In this document: positions 18,054 through 26,675 of the stretch, piece by piece
Position numbering within the stretch: position 1 is the stretch's first letter
Layout: the number at the start of each line of letters is the position of its first letter
Origin: Niabella aurantiaca DSM 17617
Lineage (GTDB): Bacteria > Bacteroidota > Bacteroidia > Chitinophagales > Chitinophagaceae
NCBI RefSeq assembly: GCF_000374125.1
Contig: NZ_KB893645.1
Coordinates: 109 to 64,108 of the forward strand
DNA: 64,000 nucleotides
Reading direction: 5' to 3'
Made by a program: the position numbers and the translations under genes
The notes under the pieces: generated by a model
Told to the model about the DNA's origin: nothing
The model's input: only the letters and a program-made list of their open reading frames with translations
Databases searched by the model: none

Positions 18054-19127
18054 ATGTTACGTATCGGAATTATAGGATTAGGTGAAGGCCGTAGCACAAT
18101 GTCAGCTGCATTGCAAAGTAAAAAATTGCAGTTAAAAATGATCTGCGATGCCAATGAGGAATTGTGTAAGCAACGCAGCAAAGAATTCCGGTTTGAGCAT
18201 TATACCACGTGTTATGAGACGTTATTGGAGAATCCGGATATTGATATTGTGGCCATTTATACACCGGATCACTTACATGCGCAGCATGTACAGCTGGCGT
18301 TGGAGCATGGTAAGCATGTGGTATGCACCAAACCTTTTATAGATGACCTGGCAGATGCAAAGGCATTGCTGAAATTACAACAGCAGGCCGGGAAAAAGGT
18401 CTTTGTAGGGCAGAGCTCCCGTTTTTTTGAACCCTATAAACGGCAGCGTTCCGATTTTGAAAAAGGCCTGATCGGGGAGCTGATCACGGTAGAGAGCCAT
18501 TACAATGCAGATCACCGTTGGTTTTTAAAAAAGAAATGGGCGCTGGGAAAATCGTTTAAATGGTTGTATGGCGGATTGAGCCACCCGGTTGATTTTATCC
18601 GCTGGTACCTGCCGGATATTGAAGAAGTGATGGGGTATGGTATGATCAGTGCCAATGGGGAAAAAGCCGGTCTGAAAAACGAGGATACCATGCATTTTAT
18701 TTTCAGGAACAGGGATGGAAGGGTGGCACGCGTGAGTGGTGCATATACAGGACCCGTACAACCCACCAGCCGCGAAAGCGAGATGAGCTGTATCCTGCGC
18801 GGGACGGAAGGCGCGAGCCAGGCGGATTATCATGAGCTGCGTTATGCACTTACCAATAAAAAAGGTGAGCAGCAGCTGATCACCTGGGGCGATCAGCAAC
18901 TGAATCATTATTTCCGTTTTGAGGGGCAGACCCATCATGCCGGTGAGTACCAGAATTACCTGGAGTATTTTGCAGACAGTATCAGCAATGATACGGTGGC
19001 CTACCCTGATATGCGTGAAGGGATCAGAACCGTGGCATTGCTGCAGGCGATGGATGAAAGTTTAAGAACGCGGCAGCCCGTTGGGGTAAAGGCGCTGCTG
19101 AAACAATATGGGCTGGGGAAATTGTAG
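18054..19127 (+). CDS. Gfo/Idh/MocA family NAD(P)-dependent sugar dehydrogenase
   Basis: A 357-residue cytosolic oxidoreductase. The start is the ATG at 18054 (MLRIGIIGLG), directly before the Rossmann G-x-G-x-x-G; upstream in-frame ATGs lie in an intergenic hairpin repeat. Family marks are Y-T-P-D-H-L-H-A, G-K-H-V-V-C-T-K-P (usual E-K-P is T-K-P here) and the G-G-L-S-H-P-V-D catalytic His region near residue 185. Such enzymes oxidise or epimerise sugars. In known D-apiose pathways the first step, D-apiose to D-apionolactone, is done by a member of this family (ApdH), and this gene lies in the same locus as a GH140 and RuBisCO-like gene. That assignment is a hypothesis; other sugars are possible. 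Confidence 0.8.
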   Translation: MLRIGIIGLGEGRSTMSAALQSKKLQLKMICDANEELCKQRSKEFRFEHYTTCYETLLENPDIDIVAIYTPDHLHAQHVQLALEHGKHVVCTKPFIDDLADAKALLKLQQQAGKKVFVGQSSRFFEPYKRQRSDFEKGLIGELITVESHYNADHRWFLKKKWALGKSFKWLYGGLSHPVDFIRWYLPDIEEVMGYGMISANGEKAGLKNEDTMHFIFRNRDGRVARVSGAYTGPVQPTSRESEMSCILRGTEGASQADYHELRYALTNKKGEQQLITWGDQQLNHYFRFEGQTHHAGEYQNYLEYFADSISNDTVAYPDMREGIRTVALLQAMDESLRTRQPVGVKALLKQYGLGKL

Positions 19128-19292
19128 TGAATGATGAGAAGGAGATAGTGAAAAGAGAATATTGGGCCGACAGGCCGCAGCTCCGGAGGAGCATACTATT
19201 TGTAGAAATTTGCACCACAGCACAAGAGTGCGACGCAAGGAAGATGATAGCCGCACCACAACCGGTAACAAAAAATAAAGCATAACAAATCA
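19128..19292. repeat. Short intergenic region with dispersed repeat
   Basis: Contains ACAAGAGTGCGACGCAAG at 19222-19239. The same core occurs at 52127-52144 (one base different) and, inverted, at 20923-20943 and 55101-55120. Confidence 0.75.
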
Positions 19293-20867
19293 ATGAACCA
19301 TCTTATTTCCAGATTGCAACCGGTCGATTATGCCATTGTGGTGGTGTACCTCGTGGTATTGCTGGTCATTGGCTACCGCGCCAGCTTTGGCAAAAAAAAG
19401 AAAAAGGAAGAGACCCTGTTCCTGGCCGGCAAATCATTGAACTGGTACAATATCGGGTTCAATATGTGGGGCACCAATGTGGGGCCGTCGATGCTGCTGG
19501 CCTTTGCCAGCATTGGTTATGCCACGGGTATTGTGGCCGGTAATTTTGAATGGTATGCTTTTATATTCCTGATGCTGCTGGCGATGGTATTTGCTCCGCG
19601 GTACCTGGCCAGCAAGGTAACCACCATGCCGGAGTTCATGGGACAGCGGTATGGCGAAGATACGCGGAACATCCTGGCCTGGTATGCGCTGGTGAAGATG
19701 CTGATCTCCTGGTTATCGCTCGGCCTTTTTGCCGGCGGCTTCCTGGTGCGGCAGATACTGGGCATTCCCATGTGGCAATCGGTGATCGTGCTGGTGTTGT
19801 TTGCAGCGCTGTTTGCGGTGGCAGGTGGCCTGAAGGCAATCGCCCGTGTAAATGTGTTCCAGATGATCTTACTGATCATTGTGTCCTGCATTCTTTGTGT
19901 ACTGGGTATTCAAAAGGTAGGCGGGCTCTCCGCATTGTTCGCCGGAACGCCGGATTCTTACTGGAGTCTTGTCCGGCCCGCATCCGATCCGGCTTATCCC
20001 TGGCCGGCTATCTTGCTGGGCTACCCGGTTTCGGCGGTCGCTTTCTTTTGTACGGACCAGGCCATGGTACAATCGGTGCTGGGCGCGCGCAACCTGGAGC
20101 AGGGGCAGCTGGGCGTAAGCTTTATTGGCTGGCTGAAGATCCTCTCCATTCCGCTGTTCATCATACCCGGTATTGCCTGTGCCGTATTGTACCCGCAGCT
20201 GGCAAGTCCGGATGAAGCCTATATGACGATGGTTACGAATTTATTCCCTGCCGGGTTGAACGGCCTGGTGATCGTAGTGCTGATCGCCGTACTGGTGGGT
20301 ACCATCGGCTCTTCTTTAAACGCCCTGAGTACGGTTTTTACAACGGATATCTACGTAAAGAAAATAAATCCTGCCGCCACCAACCGGCAGATCATCAAGG
20401 TAGGACGTCTTACCGTGCTGGCGGGCTGCGGGTTTGCGATTTTGATGGCTATAGCCATCGATAGCATCAAAGGCCTTAATTTGTTTGATGTATTCCAGGC
20501 GGTGCTGGGCTTTATTGCACCTCCCTTATCGGCTGTATTCCTGCTGGCCGTGTTCTGGAAAAAGACCACGCGCAGGGCGGTGAATTTTACGCTTTCCTGG
20601 GGATCGGCCATCAGCCTGGGTATTGGGGTGGTGTATTTGTGGGTGTTGCCGGTAAAAGAATATACCTTCTGGCCGCACTATCTGTTGCTGTCGTTTTTTA
20701 TTTTCCTGTTGCTCGTTGTTATTGCCATGCTTATTTCCATTACGGATCCGCATCCCGTGCGGACAGCAGTGGCCACGCAGGAGCTGGCAAGGCCCACGCG
20801 GCGTGTGAAGATCGTTTGGGGCGCTTTATGCACGGTTATGATTGTTTTGTATTTAATATTTGGTTAG
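19293..20867 (+). CDS. Sodium:solute symporter (SSS/SLC5 family)
   Basis: A 524-residue inner-membrane transporter with about 13-14 predicted helices. The N-terminal helix V-D-Y-A-I-V-V-V-Y-L-V is followed by the family-typical L-F-L-A-G-K-S-L-N-W and W-G-T-N-V-G-P-S-M segment. Later blocks include the R-x-Y-L-A-S-K-V-T-T-M-P-E-F-M cytoplasmic stretch and G-S-S-L-N-A-L-S-T-V-F-T-T-D-I-Y. These match bacterial sugar or acid:Na+ symporters. It lies between the dehydrogenase and a GH78 gene, 3 bp before the latter's earliest possible start, so it probably imports a sugar released by the secreted enzymes, for example rhamnose or apiose. Confidence 0.88.
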   Translation: MNHLISRLQPVDYAIVVVYLVVLLVIGYRASFGKKKKKEETLFLAGKSLNWYNIGFNMWGTNVGPSMLLAFASIGYATGIVAGNFEWYAFIFLMLLAMVFAPRYLASKVTTMPEFMGQRYGEDTRNILAWYALVKMLISWLSLGLFAGGFLVRQILGIPMWQSVIVLVLFAALFAVAGGLKAIARVNVFQMILLIIVSCILCVLGIQKVGGLSALFAGTPDSYWSLVRPASDPAYPWPAILLGYPVSAVAFFCTDQAMVQSVLGARNLEQGQLGVSFIGWLKILSIPLFIIPGIACAVLYPQLASPDEAYMTMVTNLFPAGLNGLVIVVLIAVLVGTIGSSLNALSTVFTTDIYVKKINPAATNRQIIKVGRLTVLAGCGFAILMAIAIDSIKGLNLFDVFQAVLGFIAPPLSAVFLLAVFWKKTTRRAVNFTLSWGSAISLGIGVVYLWVLPVKEYTFWPHYLLLSFFIFLLLVVIAMLISITDPHPVRTAVATQELARPTRRVKIVWGALCTVMIVLYLIFG

Positions 20868-20903
20868 CATATGATGAGTAAAAAAAATAATGACCCCGGC
20901 GGT

Positions 20904-21010
20904 GGTACTACTATGTTGCTTGACTTGCGTCGCACACTTGTACAGCAGTACAGGTCTCCGCTTTTGAAACCCTTCGTGTGTCTTTGTGTCTTTGCGTCCT
21001 CGTGGTTCTC
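20904..21010 (+). repeat. Two intergenic-type repeats encoding a signal peptide
   Basis: GTACTACTATG...CTTGCGTCGCAC (20904-20943) is shared with 55084-55121. Directly after, at 20971-21010, comes a TGTGTCTTTGTGTCTTTGCG-type element that I recall as an intergenic repeat in many bacteria. Together they encode the N-terminus of the GH78 protein. Confidence 0.65.
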
Positions 21011-23117
21011 TGCCGCGGCCCAAACCTGGATCTGGTATCCCGGCGATTATGAAATATGGCTGGCGAACGAAATGCAGAACCGCCGTACGGAAAGAGGCAC
21101 TTTTTACCCGGTGTTCTGGAGGGCAGACAGTCATTATCCCCTGGTGGATTTTCACAAAGAATTTAACCTGGCGCAACCGGAAACGGTAATGGTCCATGCA
21201 GAAGGGCGATACAATATCAAGCTGGATGGCAAAGCGTTCCCGGGAACCCCGCAGGCTATTGAAGTACCGGCGGGTAAGCACAAGATCAATATCAAAGTAT
21301 TCAACCAGGCCGCGCCACCCGCCGTTTTTGTAAAAGGCCGGACAATCATATCCGATAGCAGCTGGCAGGTAACCTTTGAGGATAAGGAATGGATCGATGA
21401 AACGGGTAAGGCATCGGATCTGTCGGCCACGGTATTTAAACATGCCGGCAGCTGGAATTTTAATAGTGCGGCTGCGACCCCTTCCGCTTATAAGCTTCCG
21501 GTAACACCGGTGGAGGCGAAGTCAGCAGAAAAAATGAACGGAGGTCTACTGGTCGATTTTGGGAAAGAGACCTTTGGTTTTGTAAAGCTGCAGGGTATAA
21601 AGGGAAAAGGAACGATATCGCTTTATTATGGCGAAAGCCGGGAAGAGGCGCTGGATACTGCCGCTTCGGAAACCTTTGATCGCATAACCATCGATCAGTT
21701 AAATGCTGCCGATACCGTCAGCCCCCATTCAAAAGCGCTTCGGTATGTGAACATTGTAACGGATGGCAATGTGCAACTGGATCATGCTTCTCTCTTGTAT
21801 GAATATGCGCCGCTGGAAGACAAAGGCGGCTTCCGTTGCAGTGATGCGGAAATAAACCGGATTTATGATGTGGCCAAATATACCTTGCATCTCAGTACGC
21901 GGGAATTCTTTATCGACGGGATCAAGCGCGACCGCTGGATCTGGAGCGGGGATGCCTATCAAAGCTATCTGATGAATTATTACCTGATGAACGATAACGA
22001 AACGGTAAAGCGTACCATTTATGCATTGCGCGGAAAAGACCCCGTGAACAGCCATATCAATACCATTATGGATTATACCTTCTATTGGTTTATGGGCGTT
22101 TATGATTATTATCTCTATAGCGGTGATAAAGATTTTCTGGTGCAGAACTACGGACGCATGAAATCGTTGATGGACTTTGTCTGGAACCGGCGCAATAAGA
22201 ACGGCTTGCTGGAAGGGCTGCCGGGCGACTGGATCTTTATCGACTGGGCAACGGGCCTTAGTAAAAAAGGGGAGGTGAGCTTTGAGCAATTGCTTTTTGC
22301 GCGGAGCCTGGAAACGATGGCGCTCTGCGCGGAATTGGCGGGGCGCGGGGATGATGCTGCGCAATACAAAACCGCGGCAGCGAAGCTGAAACAGAAATTA
22401 TTTTCCATTTACTGGAGCGACAAAGCAAAGGCACTGGTGCACAGCAGGGTAAATGGTCAGCCTACGGAGAATGTGACCCGTTATGCCAATATGTTCGCGA
22501 TCTTCTTTGGCTATTTTAACAAACAGCAGCAACAGGATGTGAAGACCTCCGTGTTGCTGAATAAAAATGTTCCGGCCATCACCACGCCATATATGCGCTT
22601 TTATGAGCTGGAAGCGCTTTGTGCGCTGGGCGAACAAAACTATGTGCTGCAGGAAATGAAGAATTACTGGGGCGGCATGCTGAAGCTGGGTGCCACCTCT
22701 TTCTGGGAGGAATATGATCCCTCCAAAAAAGGAGCGGAGCACTACGCCATGTACGGCAGGAAATACGGTAAAAGCCTTTGCCATGCCTGGGGTGCCAGCC
22801 CGCTATACTTGCTGGGTAAGTATTACCTGGGAGTAAGCCCTACTGCCCCCGGCTTTGAACAATATGAGATAAAACCGGCATTGGGCGGTTTAAAATGGAT
22901 GAAAGGCAAAGTGCCTACCCCCGCCGGCACCATTGAATTGTATTGCAGTGATCAGGAAATAAAGATCCAATCACCGGTAGGGACCGGAAAGCTGATCCTT
23001 AGCAGCAGGAAAAAGCCGGTGTGTAAAGAAGGGGAAGTAGTGAGCAAAGGAAATAGCAGGTATGAATTAAGAATAGAGAAGCACAAGGAATACAGGGTTT
23101 TATATAAAGCGATTTAG
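20913..23117 (+). CDS. Secreted alpha-L-rhamnosidase-like enzyme (GH78)
   Basis: A 734-residue exported (alpha/alpha)6-barrel enzyme. I prefer the start at 20913 (MLLDLRRTLV), which leaves a plausible signal peptide ending S-A-A-A-Q; ATGs at 20871 and 20874 are possible. After N-terminal beta domains, the catalytic part shows S-T-R-E-F-F-I-D-G-I-K-R-D-R-W-I-W-S-G-D near residue 345. This is the GH78-type region holding acidic catalytic residues (usual form D-C-P-x-R-x-E-R-x-x-W-x-G-D), here variant with I-D-G-I-K-R-D-R. A second block, W-E-E-Y-D-P, and H-A-W-G-A-S-P complete the family pattern. It should release terminal alpha-L-rhamnose. Its N-terminus is encoded by intergenic repeats. Confidence 0.78.
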   Translation: MLLDLRRTLVQQYRSPLLKPFVCLCVFASSWFSAAAQTWIWYPGDYEIWLANEMQNRRTERGTFYPVFWRADSHYPLVDFHKEFNLAQPETVMVHAEGRYNIKLDGKAFPGTPQAIEVPAGKHKINIKVFNQAAPPAVFVKGRTIISDSSWQVTFEDKEWIDETGKASDLSATVFKHAGSWNFNSAAATPSAYKLPVTPVEAKSAEKMNGGLLVDFGKETFGFVKLQGIKGKGTISLYYGESREEALDTAASETFDRITIDQLNAADTVSPHSKALRYVNIVTDGNVQLDHASLLYEYAPLEDKGGFRCSDAEINRIYDVAKYTLHLSTREFFIDGIKRDRWIWSGDAYQSYLMNYYLMNDNETVKRTIYALRGKDPVNSHINTIMDYTFYWFMGVYDYYLYSGDKDFLVQNYGRMKSLMDFVWNRRNKNGLLEGLPGDWIFIDWATGLSKKGEVSFEQLLFARSLETMALCAELAGRGDDAAQYKTAAAKLKQKLFSIYWSDKAKALVHSRVNGQPTENVTRYANMFAIFFGYFNKQQQQDVKTSVLLNKNVPAITTPYMRFYELEALCALGEQNYVLQEMKNYWGGMLKLGATSFWEEYDPSKKGAEHYAMYGRKYGKSLCHAWGASPLYLLGKYYLGVSPTAPGFEQYEIKPALGGLKWMKGKVPTPAGTIELYCSDQEIKIQSPVGTGKLILSSRKKPVCKEGEVVSKGNSRYELRIEKHKEYRVLYKAI

Positions 23118-23300
23118 ATAAGGATTTGTAAGATAATGGCAGTGAGCCGTCCAATTGAATGAAACCGTTAAAAGGAAAAAAAGAGTTGTCATGCCTATTG
23201 AAGGGCCGCCCGGCGGGAGCATCCTTTCCCGGTTGCGGATGAGGGACGGGGCCCGCCACCATGGTGCGTGTTTTCGCGAGCCATTTAAAATGAACGTAAG

Positions 23301-25307
23301 ATGAAGAAGTATTTTTTGATCGCGGGCTTTATTTCAGGCAGCGCCGCCACCTACGGCCAGCAGGGCCTGGTAAACACGGATAAAAGCCCCTATGCAACGC
23401 TGTCGACAGTGGGCCTGGGTGATGTACAATTTACCGGCGGCTTCTGGGCCGAACGTTTTGCTGTTTGCCGGGATGAAATGGTACCCACGCTCTGGAAGAC
23501 CTATACCAGCGATACGATCTGTTATGCATTCCAGAATTTCAGGAGAGCGGCCGGACTGGATACGGGGAGATTCCGGGGACCTTCTTTTCACGACGGCGAT
23601 TTTTATAAAACGCTGGAGGCATTGGCTGCGATGTATGCGGTTACAAAAGATCCGGAGCTGAACCGGTGGCTGGAAGAGGCGATTGCTGTGATCGGCAGGG
23701 CGCAGCGGGCAGATGGGTATCTCTACACAAAGAATATTATTGAACAGCAACGGACCGGTGCGCAGAAGATGTTTGATGACAAGCTCAGCTTTGAAGCTTA
23801 TAACTTCGGGCACCTGATGACCGCAGCCTGTGTGCATTACCGGGCCACAGGTAAAACCGACCTGCTGCGTATTGCAACGAAGGCTGCTGACTTCCTCATC
23901 GGGTTCTATAACACCGCCACACCGGAGCAGGCACGCAATGCGATCTGTCCGTCGCATTACATGGGACTGGCGGAGTTGTACCGCACCACGCATCAGAAAA
24001 AATACCTTGACCTGCTGGTGAAATTGATTGATCTCCGTGGCACAGTTGAAGGCACCGATGATAACAGCGACCGGGCCCCCTTCCGGGAAATGAAAAAGAT
24101 TGTTGGCCATGCCGTGAGGGCTAATTATCTTATGGCGGGCGTCGCTGACCTGTATGCAGAGAATGGCGATAAGACGTTGAAGCATACATTGGATCAGTTG
24201 TGGAACAATGTCATCACTACAAAAATGTATATAACCGGCGGTTGCGGCGCTTTGTATGATGGAGTGTCGGTAGACGGTACTTCCTATAAACCGGACACGG
24301 TACAGAAGGTGCATCAGTCTTATGGAAGAGATTACCAGCTGCCCAACTTCAGTGCCCATAACGAAACCTGCGCCAATATCGGGAATGTGCTCTGGAACTG
24401 GCGCATGTTTTTATTGACCGGCGATGAGCGGTATATGAATATTGTGGAACTGGCTTTATACAACAGTGTACTAAGTGGAGTGAGCCTGGATGGAAAGGAT
24501 TATTTTTATACCAACCCCCTGGCTGCAGCAAAAGATTATCCTTACCAGCTGCGATGGAGCGGAGGAAGGAAACCCTATATCAGTTTGTCCAATTGTTGTC
24601 CTCCTAACCTGGTACGCACGATTGCGGAAGTGGGGGATTATATGTATAGTGTGGGTAAGACCGGCTTGTACATCAATACCTACAGCAGCAACCGGCTGAA
24701 AACAAAATGGCTGGATGGTCATTCCATACAATTGACGCAGCAAAGCAATTATCCCTGGCAGGGAAACGTAGTGATCACCATTCAACAGGCGCCGGCAGCG
24801 ATGCCCATTCATTTGCGCATTCCCGGATGGTGCAAAAATGCTACGCTGAAATACAAGGGAACCGCAAGAAATGCTGAAGGCGGCCGGTATGTACGTCTGG
24901 ACGGAAACTGGAAGCCGGGTGATAAAATAGAGCTGATCCTGGAAATGCCGGTTCAGCTGATGGAAAGCAATCCCCTGGTAGAAGAGACCCGCAACCAGGT
25001 AGCGGTCAAAAGAGGACCGGTGGTGTATTGCCTGGAGTCTCCGGATTATAAAAAAGGTAAAATCACAAACGTAGTGATCCCCTCGGATATAAAATGGAAC
25101 CCGGTTCCGGTTAATTTAGATCACGCAACATTTATGGCGTTAACAGGAACCGCAAAGGCAGTTACCGGTGAAAGCTGGGATCATACACTTTACCAGGAAG
25201 TGAAAAAGGAACTGCGGCCGGTAACGGTAAAACTGATCCCCTATTATGCCTGGGCCAACCGGGGACAAAGTGATATGGCGGTGTGGCTGCCGTTGATGCG
25301 GAACTAA
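23301..25307 (+). CDS. Secreted GH127-family (DUF1680) glycosidase
   Basis: A 668-residue exported protein (signal peptide ends T-Y-G-Q) of family GH127, which acts through a zinc-bound cysteine. By comparison with the beta-L-arabinofuranosidase HypBA1, the zinc ligands would be Glu355 and Cys357 (HNETCAN) and Cys432-Cys433 (SNCCPPN), with Cys432 as nucleophile. The position of the HypBA1 acid/base Glu appears to be Gln339 (HQSYGRDY), which needs an alignment to confirm. Characterised family activities include beta-L-arabinofuranosidase and, in RG-II breakdown, removal of aceric acid. Both fit this locus. Gaps of 183 and 120 bp separate it from its neighbours. Confidence 0.85.
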   Translation: MKKYFLIAGFISGSAATYGQQGLVNTDKSPYATLSTVGLGDVQFTGGFWAERFAVCRDEMVPTLWKTYTSDTICYAFQNFRRAAGLDTGRFRGPSFHDGDFYKTLEALAAMYAVTKDPELNRWLEEAIAVIGRAQRADGYLYTKNIIEQQRTGAQKMFDDKLSFEAYNFGHLMTAACVHYRATGKTDLLRIATKAADFLIGFYNTATPEQARNAICPSHYMGLAELYRTTHQKKYLDLLVKLIDLRGTVEGTDDNSDRAPFREMKKIVGHAVRANYLMAGVADLYAENGDKTLKHTLDQLWNNVITTKMYITGGCGALYDGVSVDGTSYKPDTVQKVHQSYGRDYQLPNFSAHNETCANIGNVLWNWRMFLLTGDERYMNIVELALYNSVLSGVSLDGKDYFYTNPLAAAKDYPYQLRWSGGRKPYISLSNCCPPNLVRTIAEVGDYMYSVGKTGLYINTYSSNRLKTKWLDGHSIQLTQQSNYPWQGNVVITIQQAPAAMPIHLRIPGWCKNATLKYKGTARNAEGGRYVRLDGNWKPGDKIELILEMPVQLMESNPLVEETRNQVAVKRGPVVYCLESPDYKKGKITNVVIPSDIKWNPVPVNLDHATFMALTGTAKAVTGESWDHTLYQEVKKELRPVTVKLIPYYAWANRGQSDMAVWLPLMRN

Positions 25308-25427
25308 ATGGTGGAGTAGTGAATGGTGAATGGGCAGATCCCGGATGCCGATGCTATGACCATATCAAGCATCAAGTATCAAAGATCAGGTATCCCGAAT
25401 CAGTTAACAAGTTTTAAATAAAGCAAG

Positions 25428-26672
25428 ATGGAGCGGGTGATTGCAACATATTACATCGAAACGCCGTATGAGCCGGAGCAAGCGGCTGCGGTGCTGGCAG
25501 GGGAGCAGTCTTCCGGAACCTTTGTAGCAGTGCCCGGGGAAACCGAGGCCCTGAAACAGCGCTTTGCTGCGCGTGTGGAAACAGTGAAGTTCCTGGAGAC
25601 CGTGGGTCAACCGGCTATGCCGGGAGCTGTCAGCAGGGAGGGGAAGTATCACCGGGCAATGGTACGCGTATCCTGGAGTATGGAGAATTTTGGATACAAC
25701 CTGCCGGTGCTCATTTCCACCCTGCAAGGCAATCTCTATGAGATAACACAGTTCACCGGGTTGAAGCTGATGGATATTGAACTGCCGGAAATATATGGAA
25801 CGTATTTTAAAGGCCCGCAGTTTGGCATCAGCGGCAGCCGGAAACTGACCGGTGTGGAAGGCCGTCCGTTGATCGGTACCATTATCAAACCCTCCATAGG
25901 GCTTACTGTGGAAGAAACGGCAGCATTGGTGAAGACCCTGGCAACCGCGGGGATCGACTTTATAAAAGATGATGAGCTGTTATCCTCGTCGGCAAACTCC
26001 GCTTTTGAAGATCGCGTTGAGGCCGTAATGCGTGTATTGAGCGCGTATGCGGATAAGACCGGAAAGAAAGTGATGTATGCGTTTAACATCAGCGGAGAAA
26101 TGGACCAGATGCTGCAACGGTATGAAACGATTTTGAGATGGGGTGGTACCTGTGCCATGATCAGCATCAACAGCGTCGGGTTGGCGGCTGCAAAAAAGAT
26201 CGCGGATCAGGGGCAGCTCGCCATACATGGTCATCGTAATGGTTGGGGTATGCTTACACGGCATCCCTTGCTGGGAATCGATTTCAGGGCTTACCAGAAA
26301 CTATGGCGGCTGGCGGGTGTGGATCAGCTGCATGTGAACGGAATCCGGAATAAATTCTGGGAAACGGATGACAGTGTGGTCAGTTCGATAGAGGCCTGCC
26401 TGGAAGACCTGTTTGACCACCGGAAGCCGCTGCCGGTCATTTCATCGGGGCAATGGGGTGGCCAGGCATTTGAAACCTGGAACCGGACGCACACGGTGGA
26501 TTGCCTGTACATGGCCGGTGGAGGGATCATGGCGCATCCGATGGGGCCCGCTGCCGGAGTGGTGGCGCTGCAGCAGGCCTGGCAGGCTGCGGTAGCAGGA
26601 TACAGCCTGGAAGAGGCGGCGCGGCAGTATCAAGAGTTTGGAAAAAGTGTGGAGAAATTTGGAAATCGATAA
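25428..26672 (+). CDS. RuBisCO-like protein, OiaT/OiaX-type candidate
   Basis: A 414-residue cytosolic RuBisCO large-chain relative (form IV). Lys154 in TIIKPSIG matches the catalytic Lys175 of RuBisCO, and Lys180-Asp181-Asp182-Glu183 match the carbamylated Lys201 and its metal ligands. The loop-6 Lys is kept in HVNGIRNKF, and the phosphate-binding GGG is present (MAGGGIMAHPMG). The second Lys of the T-x-K-P-K motif is Ser, so it is not a CO2-fixing enzyme. RuBisCO-like proteins next to DUF1537 kinases act in D-apionate breakdown on 3-oxo-isoapionate 4-phosphate, either as decarboxylase (OiaX) or transcarboxylase/hydrolase (OiaT). The kinase gene follows after 3 bp. Which of the two reactions applies cannot be told here. 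Confidence 0.85.
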   Translation: MERVIATYYIETPYEPEQAAAVLAGEQSSGTFVAVPGETEALKQRFAARVETVKFLETVGQPAMPGAVSREGKYHRAMVRVSWSMENFGYNLPVLISTLQGNLYEITQFTGLKLMDIELPEIYGTYFKGPQFGISGSRKLTGVEGRPLIGTIIKPSIGLTVEETAALVKTLATAGIDFIKDDELLSSSANSAFEDRVEAVMRVLSAYADKTGKKVMYAFNISGEMDQMLQRYETILRWGGTCAMISINSVGLAAAKKIADQGQLAIHGHRNGWGMLTRHPLLGIDFRAYQKLWRLAGVDQLHVNGIRNKFWETDDSVVSSIEACLEDLFDHRKPLPVISSGQWGGQAFETWNRTHTVDCLYMAGGGIMAHPMGPAAGVVALQQAWQAAVAGYSLEEAARQYQEFGKSVEKFGNR

Positions 26673-26675
26673 AGC

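Noticed and set aside
19024-19293. Minus-strand frame of 89 codons with a hydrophobic start
   Set aside because: It overlaps the dehydrogenase end and a dispersed repeat; no family features.
25428-26672. True CO2-fixing RuBisCO
   Set aside because: Ser replaces the second Lys of the T-x-K-P-K motif, and there is no phosphoribulokinase; the kinase context points to a form IV protein.
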